From Streptomyces violaceoruber (GTDB lineage Bacteria; Actinomycetota; Actinomycetes; Streptomycetales; Streptomycetaceae): DNA of 64,000 nucleotides. The notes beneath the pieces were generated by a model. That model was not told the DNA's origin and did no database searches. It saw nothing but the letters and a program-made list of their open reading frames with translations. The position numbers and the translations under genes were made by a program. Location of the stretch: positions 3,162,001 through 3,226,000 of the forward strand of contig NZ_CP137734.1 in assembly GCF_033406955.1 (NCBI RefSeq). The letters run 5' to 3'. Each line of letters opens with the position of its first letter. The stretch's first letter is position 1. Positions 45,391 to 53,808 of this stretch are shown here, piece after piece.

Positions 45391-45502
45391 AGGGGTCCGT
45401 CACCGCTGCACCACCCTTCCTTCACAGGGTCTGGCGGCGTCGTGGGAGCCCAACCGCACCCGCAGGTCGAACACCGGCCCCCTCATGGGCCAGAATGAGC
45501 GC

Positions 45503-46180
45503 GTGCCTTCCCTGTTGCTGATCGAGGACGACGACGCCATCCGTACGGCCCTGGAGCTCTCCCTGACCCGCCAGGGCCACCGGGTGGCCACCGCTGCCAG
45601 TGGTGAGGACGGTCTGAAGCTCTTGCGCGAGCAGCGGCCGGACCTGATCGTGCTGGACGTGATGCTGCCCGGCATCGACGGTTTCGAGGTGTGCCGTCGC
45701 ATTCGGCGCACCGACCAGCTGCCGATCATTCTGCTGACCGCGCGCAACGACGACATCGACGTGGTCGTCGGTCTCGAGTCGGGCGCCGACGACTACGTCG
45801 TCAAACCCGTCCAGGGCCGGGTGCTCGACGCCCGGATCCGGGCCGTGCTGCGGCGCGGGGAGCGGGAGTCCACCGACTCGGCGAGCTTCGGCAGTCTGGT
45901 CATCGACCGTTCGGCGATGACCGTGACGAAGAACGGCGAGGACCTCCAGCTGACGCCCACCGAGCTGCGGCTGCTCCTGGAGCTGAGCCGGCGGCCGGGA
46001 CAGGCGCTGTCCCGGCAGCAGTTGCTGCGGCTGGTGTGGGAGCACGACTACCTCGGCGACTCCCGGCTGGTGGACGCGTGCGTGCAGCGGCTGCGCGCCA
46101 AGGTCGAGGACGTGCCGTCGTCCCCGACCCTGATCCGTACCGTGCGCGGTGTCGGCTACCGGCTGGATCCGCCTCAGTGA
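45503..46180 (+). CDS. afsQ1: Response regulator AfsQ1
   Basis: A 225-residue OmpR-family regulator. Receiver: LLIEDDDAI acidic pocket, phosphorylated Asp in IVLDVMLPGIDGFEV (about 52), Thr in LLTARND, Lys in VVKPV. DNA-binding winged helix: LQLTPTELRLLLEL to TVRGVGYRLD. In S. coelicolor it activates actinorhodin, undecylprodigiosin and CDA genes on glutamate medium. GTG 45503 gives the known length; CAGAAT lies six bases upstream, suggesting a leaderless message. The stop overlaps the afsQ2 start. Confidence 0.95.
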   Translation: MPSLLLIEDDDAIRTALELSLTRQGHRVATAASGEDGLKLLREQRPDLIVLDVMLPGIDGFEVCRRIRRTDQLPIILLTARNDDIDVVVGLESGADDYVVKPVQGRVLDARIRAVLRRGERESTDSASFGSLVIDRSAMTVTKNGEDLQLTPTELRLLLELSRRPGQALSRQQLLRLVWEHDYLGDSRLVDACVQRLRAKVEDVPSSPTLIRTVRGVGYRLDPPQ

Positions 46181-47784
46181 CACGGGAACACCAGGGGGGT
46201 ACCCGCGGCCTGGCCGCGGCGCGCAAGGGATTCTGGTCCGGGCTGCGCTTCACCAGCCTGCGCCTCAGACTGGTCCTCGTCTTCGGCCTGGTCGCGCTGA
46301 CCGCCGCCGTGTCCGCGTCCGGCATCGCGTACTGGCTGAACCGGGAGGCGGTGCTGACCCGTACCCAGGACGCCGTGCTGCGGGACTTCGAGCAGGAGAT
46401 GCAGAACCGGGCGGGCGCGCTGCCGGAGCACCCCACCCAGGACGAGGTGCAGCACACCGCGGGGCAGATGGCCAACAGCAGCCAGCGGTTCTCGGTGCTG
46501 CTGGTCGCCGAGAACGCCGACGGCACCGCCGTGTACGGCAGTTCCGGCGGCCTGGGCGGCGTCGCGCTGTCCGACGTGCCCGAGTCGCTGCGCACGGCCG
46601 TGAACAAGGAGCAGAAGCTCACCTCGGCCAACAAGCACCCGTACCACCTGTACTGGCAGCGGATCACCGACGACGGCACCCCGTACCTGGTGGCCGGCAC
46701 GAAGGTGATCGGCGGCGGGCCGACCGGCTACATGCTCAAGTCGCTGGAACCGGAGGCCAAGGACCTGAACTCGCTCGCCTGGTCGCTGGGGATCGCCACC
46801 GCGCTCGCCCTGCTCGGCTCCGCGCTGCTCGCGCAGGCCCTGGCGACGACCGTGCTGAAGCCCGTGCACCGGCTCGGGGTCGCGGCGCGGCGGCTGGGCG
46901 AGGGGAAGCTGGACACCCGGCTGCGGGTGTCCGGCACCGACGAACTGGCCGACCTGTCGCGGACGTTCAACAGCGCCGCCGAGAACCTGGAGAAGCGGGT
47001 CGCGGACATGGCGGGGCGGGAGCAGGCCTCGCGGCGCTTCGTCGCGGACATGAGCCACGAGCTGCGTACGCCGCTGACGGCGCTCACCGCGGTGACGGAA
47101 GTGCTGGAGGAGGAGCTGGAGTACGCGGGCGAGGGCGAGGGGGAGGGCGGGAGTTTCGACCCGATGGTCGAGCCCGCGGTGCGGCTGGTGGTGAGCGAGA
47201 CGCGACGGCTGAACGACCTGGTGGAGAACCTGATGGAGGTCACCCGCTTCGACGCGGGCACCGCGCGGCTGGTCCTGGACGACGTCGACGTCGCCGACCA
47301 GATCACCGCCTGCATCGACGCCCGGGCCTGGCTGGACGCCGTCGACCTGGACGCCGAGCGCGGCGTCCACGCCCGCCTCGACCCGCGCCGGCTGGACGTC
47401 ATCCTCGCCAACCTGATCGGCAACGCGCTCAAGCACGGCGGGTCGCCGGTCAGGGTGTCCGTGGCGCGGGCGGACCACGAGATCGTCATCCGGGTGCGGG
47501 ACAACGGTCCCGGCATCCCCGAGGACGTCCTGCCGCACGTCTTCGACCGCTTCTACAAGGCGAGCGCCTCCCGGCCGCGCTCCGAGGGCAGCGGGCTCGG
47601 TCTGTCCATCGCCCTGGAGAACGCGCACATCCACGGCGGTGAGATCACCGCGGAGAACGCCCCGGAGGGCGGTGCGGTGTTCACCCTGCGGCTGCCGCAG
47701 GACCCGTCGCCGCCCGCCGACGAGGACGGCGGGCCCGACGAGGAGACCGAGGACCGGGGCAAGGACGCGAAGGGACAGGTCTGA
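46177..47784 (+). CDS. afsQ2: Sensor histidine kinase AfsQ2
   Basis: A 535-residue membrane kinase. Two membrane helices (about 28-50 and 203-225) flank a periplasmic sensor domain; then HAMP (KPVHRLGVAARRLGEGKLD), the dimerisation helix with phospho-His in DMSHELRTPLTALT, and the ATPase with ANLIGNALKHGG, RDNGPGIP and SEGSGLGLSIA. GTG 46177 overlaps the afsQ1 stop by four bases, so the pair is translationally coupled. The acidic C-terminal tail (DEDGGPDEETEDRG) is not part of the catalytic domain. The next gene overlaps by one base. Confidence 0.95.
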   Translation: MTREHQGGTRGLAAARKGFWSGLRFTSLRLRLVLVFGLVALTAAVSASGIAYWLNREAVLTRTQDAVLRDFEQEMQNRAGALPEHPTQDEVQHTAGQMANSSQRFSVLLVAENADGTAVYGSSGGLGGVALSDVPESLRTAVNKEQKLTSANKHPYHLYWQRITDDGTPYLVAGTKVIGGGPTGYMLKSLEPEAKDLNSLAWSLGIATALALLGSALLAQALATTVLKPVHRLGVAARRLGEGKLDTRLRVSGTDELADLSRTFNSAAENLEKRVADMAGREQASRRFVADMSHELRTPLTALTAVTEVLEEELEYAGEGEGEGGSFDPMVEPAVRLVVSETRRLNDLVENLMEVTRFDAGTARLVLDDVDVADQITACIDARAWLDAVDLDAERGVHARLDPRRLDVILANLIGNALKHGGSPVRVSVARADHEIVIRVRDNGPGIPEDVLPHVFDRFYKASASRPRSEGSGLGLSIALENAHIHGGEITAENAPEGGAVFTLRLPQDPSPPADEDGGPDEETEDRGKDAKGQV

Positions 47785-48395
47785 TGACCGTACGCCGTCT
47801 GCCGGCCCTCTGCGGGCTCGCGACAGTGGCCGTGCTGCTGACCGGGTGCGGCATCCGCGCCACCGAGGTGCCCACCGACTACGGTCCCGCGCCGTCGCGG
47901 GTGCGCTGCTCGCTCGCCGAGCCGGACGTGTCGGCGCGGGCCACGCCCGGGCTGCCGGCGCAGGTGTTCCTGCTGTGCGGCTCGTCGCTGGTGGCCGTGG
48001 ACCGCACGGTGCGGGTGCCGGACGGCGCCTCGGACTCGGGGCGGCGCGTGCTGGTGGCCCAGGGGCTGCTGGACGAGCTGGCGGCGCAGCCGTCGGCCGC
48101 GGAGAAGGAGGCCGGTCACACGTCGGACGTGCGCGGCGGGATCGTGGTGACGGGACCGCGTTCCGGCGACCCCGAGGACACGCTGCGGCTGAGTACCGAT
48201 CCCGACGATCTGACCTCGTACGCGCTCGCGCAGGTGGTGTGCACCTTCTCCGCCTCCGCCGCGGCCGAGGGCGACGGTTCGGTGATCCTGGCCGGGCCCA
48301 CCGACCGGTCCGCCCGCCGCTACTCCTGCACGGACGAGGTCCGGGCCCGGCCGGGCAGCAACGAACCGCCCGCCGACGAGGTCACGGGCGGCTGA
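47784..48395 (+). CDS. Lipoprotein encoded with afsQ1-afsQ2
   Basis: A 203-residue putative lipoprotein: signal RRLPALCGLATVAVLLTGC with Cys at about 20. The mature part contains several Cys (CSLAEP, FLLCGSS, QVVCTFSAS, YSCTDEV) that could form two disulfides. It starts inside the afsQ2 stop, so it belongs to the operon and may help AfsQ2 sense its signal, as lipoproteins next to other Streptomyces two-component systems do. No enzymatic motif is seen. Confidence 0.88.
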   Translation: MTVRRLPALCGLATVAVLLTGCGIRATEVPTDYGPAPSRVRCSLAEPDVSARATPGLPAQVFLLCGSSLVAVDRTVRVPDGASDSGRRVLVAQGLLDELAAQPSAAEKEAGHTSDVRGGIVVTGPRSGDPEDTLRLSTDPDDLTSYALAQVVCTFSASAAAEGDGSVILAGPTDRSARRYSCTDEVRARPGSNEPPADEVTGG

Positions 48396-48405
48396 CGGGC
48401 CGCAC

Positions 48406-48432
48406 CGCGCGGCACGGGGCGGGTGCCGCGCG
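48406..48432. terminator. 10-bp stem terminator ending the afsQ operon
   Basis: 48406-48415 pairs perfectly with 48423-48432, seven-base loop, eleven bases after the lipoprotein stop. Confidence 0.72.
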
Positions 48433-48521
48433 AAGGCCCCGCGGGGGCCGTGTGGCGCAGGCCTCACCCTTGCGTGGAGGCGCCCGGAACCGCACACGGC
48501 GGGGGGCGCGTCTAGGGGGAC

Positions 48522-49073
48522 GTGCAGCGTCATGGGTTCCTCGGCGGCAGCGCCGCGCTCCGCATCCGTGTGACAGGAAGTGTTCTCCTGGTCGCACATC
48601 TCGCGTTCGTCGCCTGGTACGCGCTGCGGCCGCTGGACGTCCCCTGGGTACTGCCGCCCAACCTGGAGCCGTTCGCCGGAATCCGCGCCGACCTGGCGCT
48701 GGGCGGGCGCGCGGCGGCCCGTTCGATCGGCGGCTCGCTGGTCCTGCTGGCACCGCTCGGCGTCCTGCTGCCGGTGGCCGGCGGGCGGCTGCACGTCTCG
48801 CCGCTGGCGTCCCTGCTGCGCACCACGGCCGCGGCCGCCCTGCTGTCGGTGGGCATCGAGCTGCTGCAGACCGGGGTGCCCGGCCAGGTCGTCGACATCG
48901 ACTCGGTGCTGCTGAACACGGTGGGCGTGGCCCTCGCACACCTGGCCGTCGTCCCGGCGGGCCGGTCCCGGCTCCGCCGCTGGTACCGGCAGGGCGGGCG
49001 GGAGGGCCTCCTCCAGGAGGAGCCCGCTCAGGGTCGGACCCCGACGATTCCCAGGGTCGGTATCGCCCCGTAG
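48522..49073 (+). CDS. VanZ-family membrane protein
   Basis: A 183-residue protein with four or five membrane helices. The VanZ pattern is visible: WYALRPLDVPWVLPPNLEPF after the first helix, SIGGSLVLLAPLGVLLPV, and SVGIELLQTGVPGQVVDIDSVLLNTVGVALAH with the conserved Glu and Asp-x-x-x-x-x-Asn elements. In enterococci VanZ gives low-level teicoplanin resistance; most family members are of unknown role. GTG 48522 was used as start. Confidence 0.88.
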   Translation: MQRHGFLGGSAALRIRVTGSVLLVAHLAFVAWYALRPLDVPWVLPPNLEPFAGIRADLALGGRAAARSIGGSLVLLAPLGVLLPVAGGRLHVSPLASLLRTTAAAALLSVGIELLQTGVPGQVVDIDSVLLNTVGVALAHLAVVPAGRSRLRRWYRQGGREGLLQEEPAQGRTPTIPRVGIAP

Positions 49074-49168
49074 AGCGACGCTTTGTGCGGTTCGTCTCCG
49101 TAGCGTGGAGGGCAGATGAAGGGGAAGCCGGAGGGCAGCCCCACCCACACGCTCACGAAGGAGCCGCG

Positions 49169-49372
49169 ATGTCCAGCCTCGCCCGCCCCACCCACGGCCG
49201 CATGATCGGCGGAGTGTGCGCCGCGCTGGCCCGGCGCTTCGGCACCTCCGCCGGCACGATGCGGGTGATCTTCCTGGTCTCCTGCCTGCTGCCCGGCCCG
49301 CAGTTCCTGCTCTACCTGGCCCTGTGGATCCTGCTCCCGTCCGAGGAGAAGGCCGCCCGTACGGCCTGGTGA
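49169..49372 (+). CDS. PspC-domain small membrane protein
   Basis: A 67-residue protein consisting of a PspC domain alone: RMIGGVCAALARRFG, then MRVIFLVSCLLPGPQFLLYL and the terminal ILLPSEE. It has one or two membrane segments. GAAGGAG lies seven bases before ATG 49169. Stand-alone PspC proteins are common in actinobacteria and are linked to envelope stress. Confidence 0.9.
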   Translation: MSSLARPTHGRMIGGVCAALARRFGTSAGTMRVIFLVSCLLPGPQFLLYLALWILLPSEEKAARTAW

Positions 49373-49402
49373 AAGACGTACCACCCCTCTGGTACACCGA
49401 TG

Positions 49403-49431
49403 GGGCGCACCCGGCGACCGGGTGCGCCCCT
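49403..49431. terminator. Perfect 13-bp terminator
   Basis: 49403-49415 pairs with 49419-49431 around CGA, between the convergent PspC gene and a secreted protein gene. Confidence 0.85.
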
Positions 49432-49459
49432 TCGGCGCGTACGGGGGAGGCGGTGGTGC

Positions 49460-49828
49460 TCAGCCGCCCAGCGGGAGGCCGTTGACCGGCAGGCCCTGGG
49501 TGGGCAGCCCCTTCAGCGGCACACCGCCGAGCAGCTTGGCGACCGGCTCGGTCGGGCCCTCGGCGAGCTGCTCGGCGACCACCTGCTCGACCACCGGCTG
49601 CGCGACGGTCAGACCGGTGTGGGAGATCCTGCGGCCCTGCTCCAGCACGTTGCCCGCGCCGGGCGCCACCTGGGAGACGGTCTCCGCGGGGAGGGTGCGG
49701 GCGACGGAGTCCACCGTCTGCGCGGTGTCCGGGAGCTCGGGGGCCGCGGTGGCCGCGCCCGCGCCGGCGGCGGCGAAGGCGGCGCCGAGGGCGGCGACAC
49801 CGAGGGTCTTGGCAGCAGACTGCTTCAT
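49460..49828 (-). CDS. Small secreted protein of unknown function
   Basis: A 122-residue exported protein. The signal peptide is KQSAAKTLGVAALGAAFAAA with cleavage near ATAAP. The mature part is Ala/Val-rich with amphipathic helices (VVEQVVAEQLAEGPTEPVAK) and ends in the short repeat GLPTQGLPVNGLPLGG. No cysteines. ATG 49828 has GAGG upstream. Confidence 0.78.
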   Translation of the reverse strand: MKQSAAKTLGVAALGAAFAAAGAGAATAAPELPDTAQTVDSVARTLPAETVSQVAPGAGNVLEQGRRISHTGLTVAQPVVEQVVAEQLAEGPTEPVAKLLGGVPLKGLPTQGLPVNGLPLGG

Positions 49829-49968
49829 GAAGATGCGTCCTCGTAATGGGGTGACGGGGATGTGAGCGGTCCTTGACCGTAAACACGCCCCACCCCCGGC
49901 GGCAAACATCGAAATGCGGACGGATGGTGAATGTCCGTCCGCGTTTCCGTATTACCGTCGTCCCGCGT

Positions 49969-51159
49969 TCAGCCGTCGGATTCCGAAGAACCGCTGGTCG
50001 AAGCCGTCTGCTGGAACAGCCATTCGGATTTCAGCTCGGCATATCCGGGCTTGATGACGTCATTGATCATGGCCAGTCGTTCATCGAAAGGAATGAACGC
50101 TGATTTCATCGCATTGACGGAGAACCACTGCATGTCGTCGAGCGTGTAGCCGAACGCCTCGACCAGGTGCTCGAATTCCCGGCTCATGCTGGTGTGGGAC
50201 ATCAGCCGGTTGTCGGTGTTGACGGTGGCCCGGAAGTGCAGCCGGCGCAGCAGCCCGATGGGGTGCTCGGCGTAGGAGTCGGCGGCGCCGGTCTGGAGGT
50301 TGGAGCTGGGGCACAGCTCCAGCGGGATCCGCTTGTCGCGGACGTAGGAGGCGAGCCGCCCGAGCTTGACCGAGCCGTCCTCGTGGACCTGGATGTCGTC
50401 GATGATGCGCACCCCGTGCCCGAGCCGGTCGGCGCCGCACCATTGCAGCGCCTGCCAGATGGACGGCAGCCCGAAGGCCTCACCCGCGTGGATGGTGAAG
50501 TGGTTGTTCTCCCGCTTCAGGTACTCGAAGGCGTCCAGGTGCCGGGTGGGCGGGTAGCCGGCCTCGGCGCCCGCGATGTCGAAGCCGACCACGCCGAGGT
50601 CGCGGTAGCGGTTGGCCAGCTCGGCGATCTCCAGGGAGCGGGCCGCGTGCCGCATGGCGGTGAGCAGGGCGCCGACCCGGATGCGGCGGCCGTTCTCCCG
50701 GGCGCGCCGCTCGCCCTCCCGGAAGCCCTCGTTGACGGCCTCGACGACCTCTTCGAGGGTCAGCCCCTTCTCCAGGTGCTGCTCGGGCGCGTACCGCACC
50801 TCGGCGTAGACGACGCCGTCCTCGGCGAGGTCCTCGGCGCACTCGGCGGCGACCCGGACCAGGGCGTCGCGGGTCTGCATGACGCCGACGGTGTGGGAGA
50901 AGGTCTCCAGGTACCGCTCCAGGGACCCGGAGTCGGCGGCCTGCCGAAACCAGGTGCCGAGCAGGTCGGCGTCGGTTTCGGGAAGGTCCCCGTAGCCCGT
51001 CTCGCGGGCGAGTTCCACGATCGTGCCCGGCCGCAGACCGCCGTCGAGGTGGTCGTGCAGCAATACCTTCGGTGCCCGGCGGATCCGGTCCGGCGACGGT
51101 GTCTTCGAGACCGCCGCGGGGTTCGCCGCGGCGCTCTTCTCGGTGCTTCGGCTCGTCAT
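49969..51159 (-). CDS. add: Adenosine deaminase
   Basis: A 396-residue zinc enzyme converting (deoxy)adenosine to (deoxy)inosine. Zinc ligands: HDHLDGGLR (about 35-43), HAGEAFG and VNTDNRLMS; the catalytic Glu is in HAGEA. LGHGVRI contains the active-site His. It feeds the 6-oxopurine-specific PNP at 33708. ATG 51159 lies six bases after a -10-like TAGAGT on the minus strand and has no ribosome binding site, so it is probably leaderless, under control of the CTACGCGCGTAG palindrome at 51176. The N-terminal 25 residues are disordered. Confidence 0.95.
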   Translation of the reverse strand: MTSRSTEKSAAANPAAVSKTPSPDRIRRAPKVLLHDHLDGGLRPGTIVELARETGYGDLPETDADLLGTWFRQAADSGSLERYLETFSHTVGVMQTRDALVRVAAECAEDLAEDGVVYAEVRYAPEQHLEKGLTLEEVVEAVNEGFREGERRARENGRRIRVGALLTAMRHAARSLEIAELANRYRDLGVVGFDIAGAEAGYPPTRHLDAFEYLKRENNHFTIHAGEAFGLPSIWQALQWCGADRLGHGVRIIDDIQVHEDGSVKLGRLASYVRDKRIPLELCPSSNLQTGAADSYAEHPIGLLRRLHFRATVNTDNRLMSHTSMSREFEHLVEAFGYTLDDMQWFSVNAMKSAFIPFDERLAMINDVIKPGYAELKSEWLFQQTASTSGSSESDG

Positions 51160-51175
51160 TTGCGCACTCTAACTC

Positions 51176-51187
51176 CTACGCGCGTAG
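51176..51187. promoter_or_regulatory. Palindromic operator CTACGCGCGTAG (add copy)
   Basis: Third perfect copy of the 12-base palindrome, 16 bases upstream of the adenosine deaminase start and four bases upstream of its -10-like box. Confidence 0.75.
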
Positions 51188-51294
51188 AACGCCGGGCGAA
51201 TGCGGGGACCGGGTGCGGTGTACGGACTCCCCGATATGTAACGGTGACCGCGCGGACGGGTTCCGTACACCCGGTCTTCTGAGAATCTTCTGCC

Positions 51295-52056
51295 ATGGCA
51301 CAGCAAGCGACGCCGGTCCGTCGGGCCCGGCTGGGGCGGACGCTCGGTCCGGAGGGGACGGCGGTGAGCGGGGTGGTGCTGCTGCTCCCCGAGGGCGACG
51401 AGGTGTCCGACCGCAGGCCCTCCGCGCTGCTCGCGGCCGCGTCCGTACGCGCGTTGGGGCGCAGGCTGGCACGCGCGGGCCGGGAGGAGGGGCTGGCCAC
51501 GCACGTCGTGCACTACCGCTACCGCGGCTGGAACGGCGCCGAGGCGCACCTGGCCCGGGACGCCGAGTGGGCCGCCGACGAGGCCGTACGGCGCTACGGC
51601 GACGTACCGGTCTGTCTGGTCGGCACCGGCATGGGCGGCCGGGCGGCGTTGCGCGCGGCGGGGAACGAGGCCGTCAACTCGGTCCTGGCGATCGCCCCCT
51701 GGCTGCCGGAGGACGACGTGGCCGCGCCACCCGAACCGGTGAAGCAGCTCGCCGGGCGGCAGGTGCTGATCGTGCACGGCACGAACGACGGGCGCAGCGA
51801 CCCGGAGTTGTCCTTCCGGCTCGCCTCCCGGGCGAAGAAGGCGAACCGCGGCGTGTGCCGGTTCGAGGTGCACTCCGACGGCCACGGGCTGCGCCAGTAC
51901 CGGGACGAGGTCGCCGCGCTGGCCGAGGACTTCGTGATGGGCGTGCTGTTCGGGCAGTCCTTCTCCCGCCCGGTGGAGGACGCCCTGGCCGCTCCCCCGC
52001 CGCTGGGGCTGCGGATGCCGTTGGCGGCGGGGTTCGGGAAGTCGTTGCGGCGGTAG
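51295..52056 (+). CDS. Alpha/beta-hydrolase-fold protein without nucleophile Ser
   Basis: A 253-residue protein with a dienelactone-hydrolase-like fold: VVLLLPEGDEVSD (oxyanion strand), VHYRYRGWNGAEAHL, and after the helix VLIVHGTNDGRSDPE and SDGHGLRQY, supplying the Asp and His of a triad. The nucleophile elbow reads CLVGTGMGGRAAL, so the Ser of GxSxG is replaced by Gly and classical hydrolysis is unlikely. ATG 51295 is the start, about 107 bases from the add operator and divergent to add. Confidence 0.82.
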   Translation: MAQQATPVRRARLGRTLGPEGTAVSGVVLLLPEGDEVSDRRPSALLAAASVRALGRRLARAGREEGLATHVVHYRYRGWNGAEAHLARDAEWAADEAVRRYGDVPVCLVGTGMGGRAALRAAGNEAVNSVLAIAPWLPEDDVAAPPEPVKQLAGRQVLIVHGTNDGRSDPELSFRLASRAKKANRGVCRFEVHSDGHGLRQYRDEVAALAEDFVMGVLFGQSFSRPVEDALAAPPPLGLRMPLAAGFGKSLRR

Positions 52057-52144
52057 CACGCGACTCCTGCGGCGGGTGGACCGCGCGGCGGGGGTGCGGG
52101 CCGTCACGGCCGAAGCGCGCGGTTCCCGTCGCGTGCGCCGCCAC

Positions 52145-53023
52145 TCACTGGTAGTCGTACTTCAGACCGATGCCGAGGGTGCTCTGCGAGGGGAGGAGGC
52201 CGGCGCCGACGATGTCGAGCACCGGCGGCACGAGCAGTTCGGCGAGCCGGGCCGTTTCGCCGGGTGTGAGGGCTTCCCAGGGGGCGGCTGCGAGCTCATC
52301 GGTGAGCTTCTCGACTTCCGTACGCACCCGGAGCCCTTCGTCGGTGGCCCCGCCGTCGGGCCTCAGCAGGCCGCGGGCGGCGAGGCGTTCGCGGGCGGCG
52401 GCCCATTCCCCGTCGGTCCACTGCCTGCTGCGGAACACCTCCTCGGGCGCGGCTCCGACGGCGGCGTGCGACACCAGGGACTCGACGGGGCCGATGCCGT
52501 GGGCCTGGAGGGCGGCGACATGGCCGTCGCCGCGGTGCTCGCGCAGGACGGTGGCCGCCTGCCAGAGCACCAGGTGCGGCTCGTCGGGCCAGGGCAGCGC
52601 GGCGTTGGCGGCGGCCAGGGGGCGGCCCGCGGTGTCCGCGGCCTCGGCGGCGCGGCGGGCCAGGTCCGCGGCCTCGCGCAGCTCCGGCGAGCCGATCCGC
52701 TCACCGAGGAGCTTCCGCAGTGCGCGGTTCACCGCCACTTCCCGGGCCTTCAGGACCCGTTCGGGCGCGGCGGTCCGCCAGGCCGGTGCGGTGCAGCGCT
52801 CGACCATCTGCGGGCTGAGGCTGTAGAAGAGCGCGTTCACCAGCCGCGGGCCGACCGGACCGAGCGGCGCGGCGCGGTAGGCGAAGTAGCTCGGCCAGCG
52901 CTCGTCAGTGGCGTAGCCGAGGGCCGCGGCCTCCTCGAAGGCCTCTGGCGCGTAGTAGAGCGTGGCATGCACCGGCTCCAGCAACTGCCACATCTGCCGG
53001 ACCGTGCTCAGGCTGTGCTTCAT
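52145..53023 (-). CDS. SCO6745-family protein
   Basis: A 292-residue soluble protein matching the family named after SCO6745, formerly described as helix-turn-helix proteins related to SalK. Landmarks are LEPVHATLYYAPEAFEEAAA, YFAYRAAPLGPVGPRLV, LFYSLSPQMV and the C-terminal WEALTPGETARLAELL. Residues 30-100 are helical with conserved aromatics. Its biochemical role is unknown. ATG 53023 is the start. It is divergent to a TetR regulator, likely its controller. Confidence 0.82.
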   Translation of the reverse strand: MKHSLSTVRQMWQLLEPVHATLYYAPEAFEEAAALGYATDERWPSYFAYRAAPLGPVGPRLVNALFYSLSPQMVERCTAPAWRTAAPERVLKAREVAVNRALRKLLGERIGSPELREAADLARRAAEAADTAGRPLAAANAALPWPDEPHLVLWQAATVLREHRGDGHVAALQAHGIGPVESLVSHAAVGAAPEEVFRSRQWTDGEWAAARERLAARGLLRPDGGATDEGLRVRTEVEKLTDELAAAPWEALTPGETARLAELLVPPVLDIVGAGLLPSQSTLGIGLKYDYQ

Positions 53024-53132
53024 GTCGCTTCCTCCGCTGTCACTGCCGCGCGCCCCACCGGAACTTGACACCGACCAGATTGCGACGCCGCCACCGTCTT
53101 GTCAATGACTAGATATGGGATAGCCTGGGGCC

Positions 53133-53714
53133 ATGGCCGCGACACGCGCTTACCACCACGGAGATCTGCGCCGATCCGTCCTCTCCGCCGCGCTGGAGGT
53201 CATCCGGAGCGACGGCGTCGCCGCGATCAGCCTCCGCGACCTCGCCCGCCGCGCCGAGGTCTCCCACGCCGCCCCCGCCCACCACTTCAAGGACAAGGCC
53301 GGGCTGCTGACCGCGATCGCCACGGAGGGTTTCGAACTGCTGGCCGCCGCCCTGACCGCGGTGCCGGCCGGCACCACGCACCGGCTGCGCGAAATGGGCG
53401 TGCGGTACGTGGAGTTCGCGCTGGACCATCCGGCCCACTTCGACGTGATGTTCCGGCCCCAACTGCTCCACGTCGGCGACCCGGAGCTGATCGCGGCCAG
53501 GGAGCGCGCCTCCCGGGCGCTGGCGTCGGGTGTCGAGGACCTCCCCGACATGAGGGCCGGTCTCGATGCCCGGCGGGCCGGACTGACCGCTTGGTCGCTG
53601 GCCCACGGTTTCGCCACCCTGCAGCTCGGCGGAAGCCTCCCGCCGCTGGACGACGACCCCGCCGAAGCCTTTCGCGCGCTCGTCGCCGACCGCCTCGTCG
53701 TGCGGCTTCCGTGA
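53133..53714 (+). CDS. TetR-family regulator with WHG-type C-terminal domain
   Basis: A 193-residue repressor. DNA-binding part: YHHGDLRRSVLSAALEVIRS and ISLRDLARRAEVSHAAPAHH with the FKDKAGLL turn. The C terminus contains AWSLAHGFATLQLGG, the W-x-x-x-HG pattern of this subfamily. It is divergent to the SCO6745-family gene with 109 bases between; the stretch around 53098-53125 is A/T-richer and probably contains the promoter. Confidence 0.92.
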   Translation: MAATRAYHHGDLRRSVLSAALEVIRSDGVAAISLRDLARRAEVSHAAPAHHFKDKAGLLTAIATEGFELLAAALTAVPAGTTHRLREMGVRYVEFALDHPAHFDVMFRPQLLHVGDPELIAARERASRALASGVEDLPDMRAGLDARRAGLTAWSLAHGFATLQLGGSLPPLDDDPAEAFRALVADRLVVRLP

Positions 53715-53808
53715 CCGAGCGCCCTCCCGGCGACCGCGACGGGGTGCGGACGGGTGCCCATGCCGGGGTTCGCCTCCACGTACGGGCGGCCGCGCCGGTC
53801 GCGGAGGA

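Noticed and set aside
47553..49886. 777-residue minus-strand frame
   Set aside because: Runs antisense across afsQ2, the lipoprotein, VanZ and PspC genes; no domain and Arg/Pro-rich.
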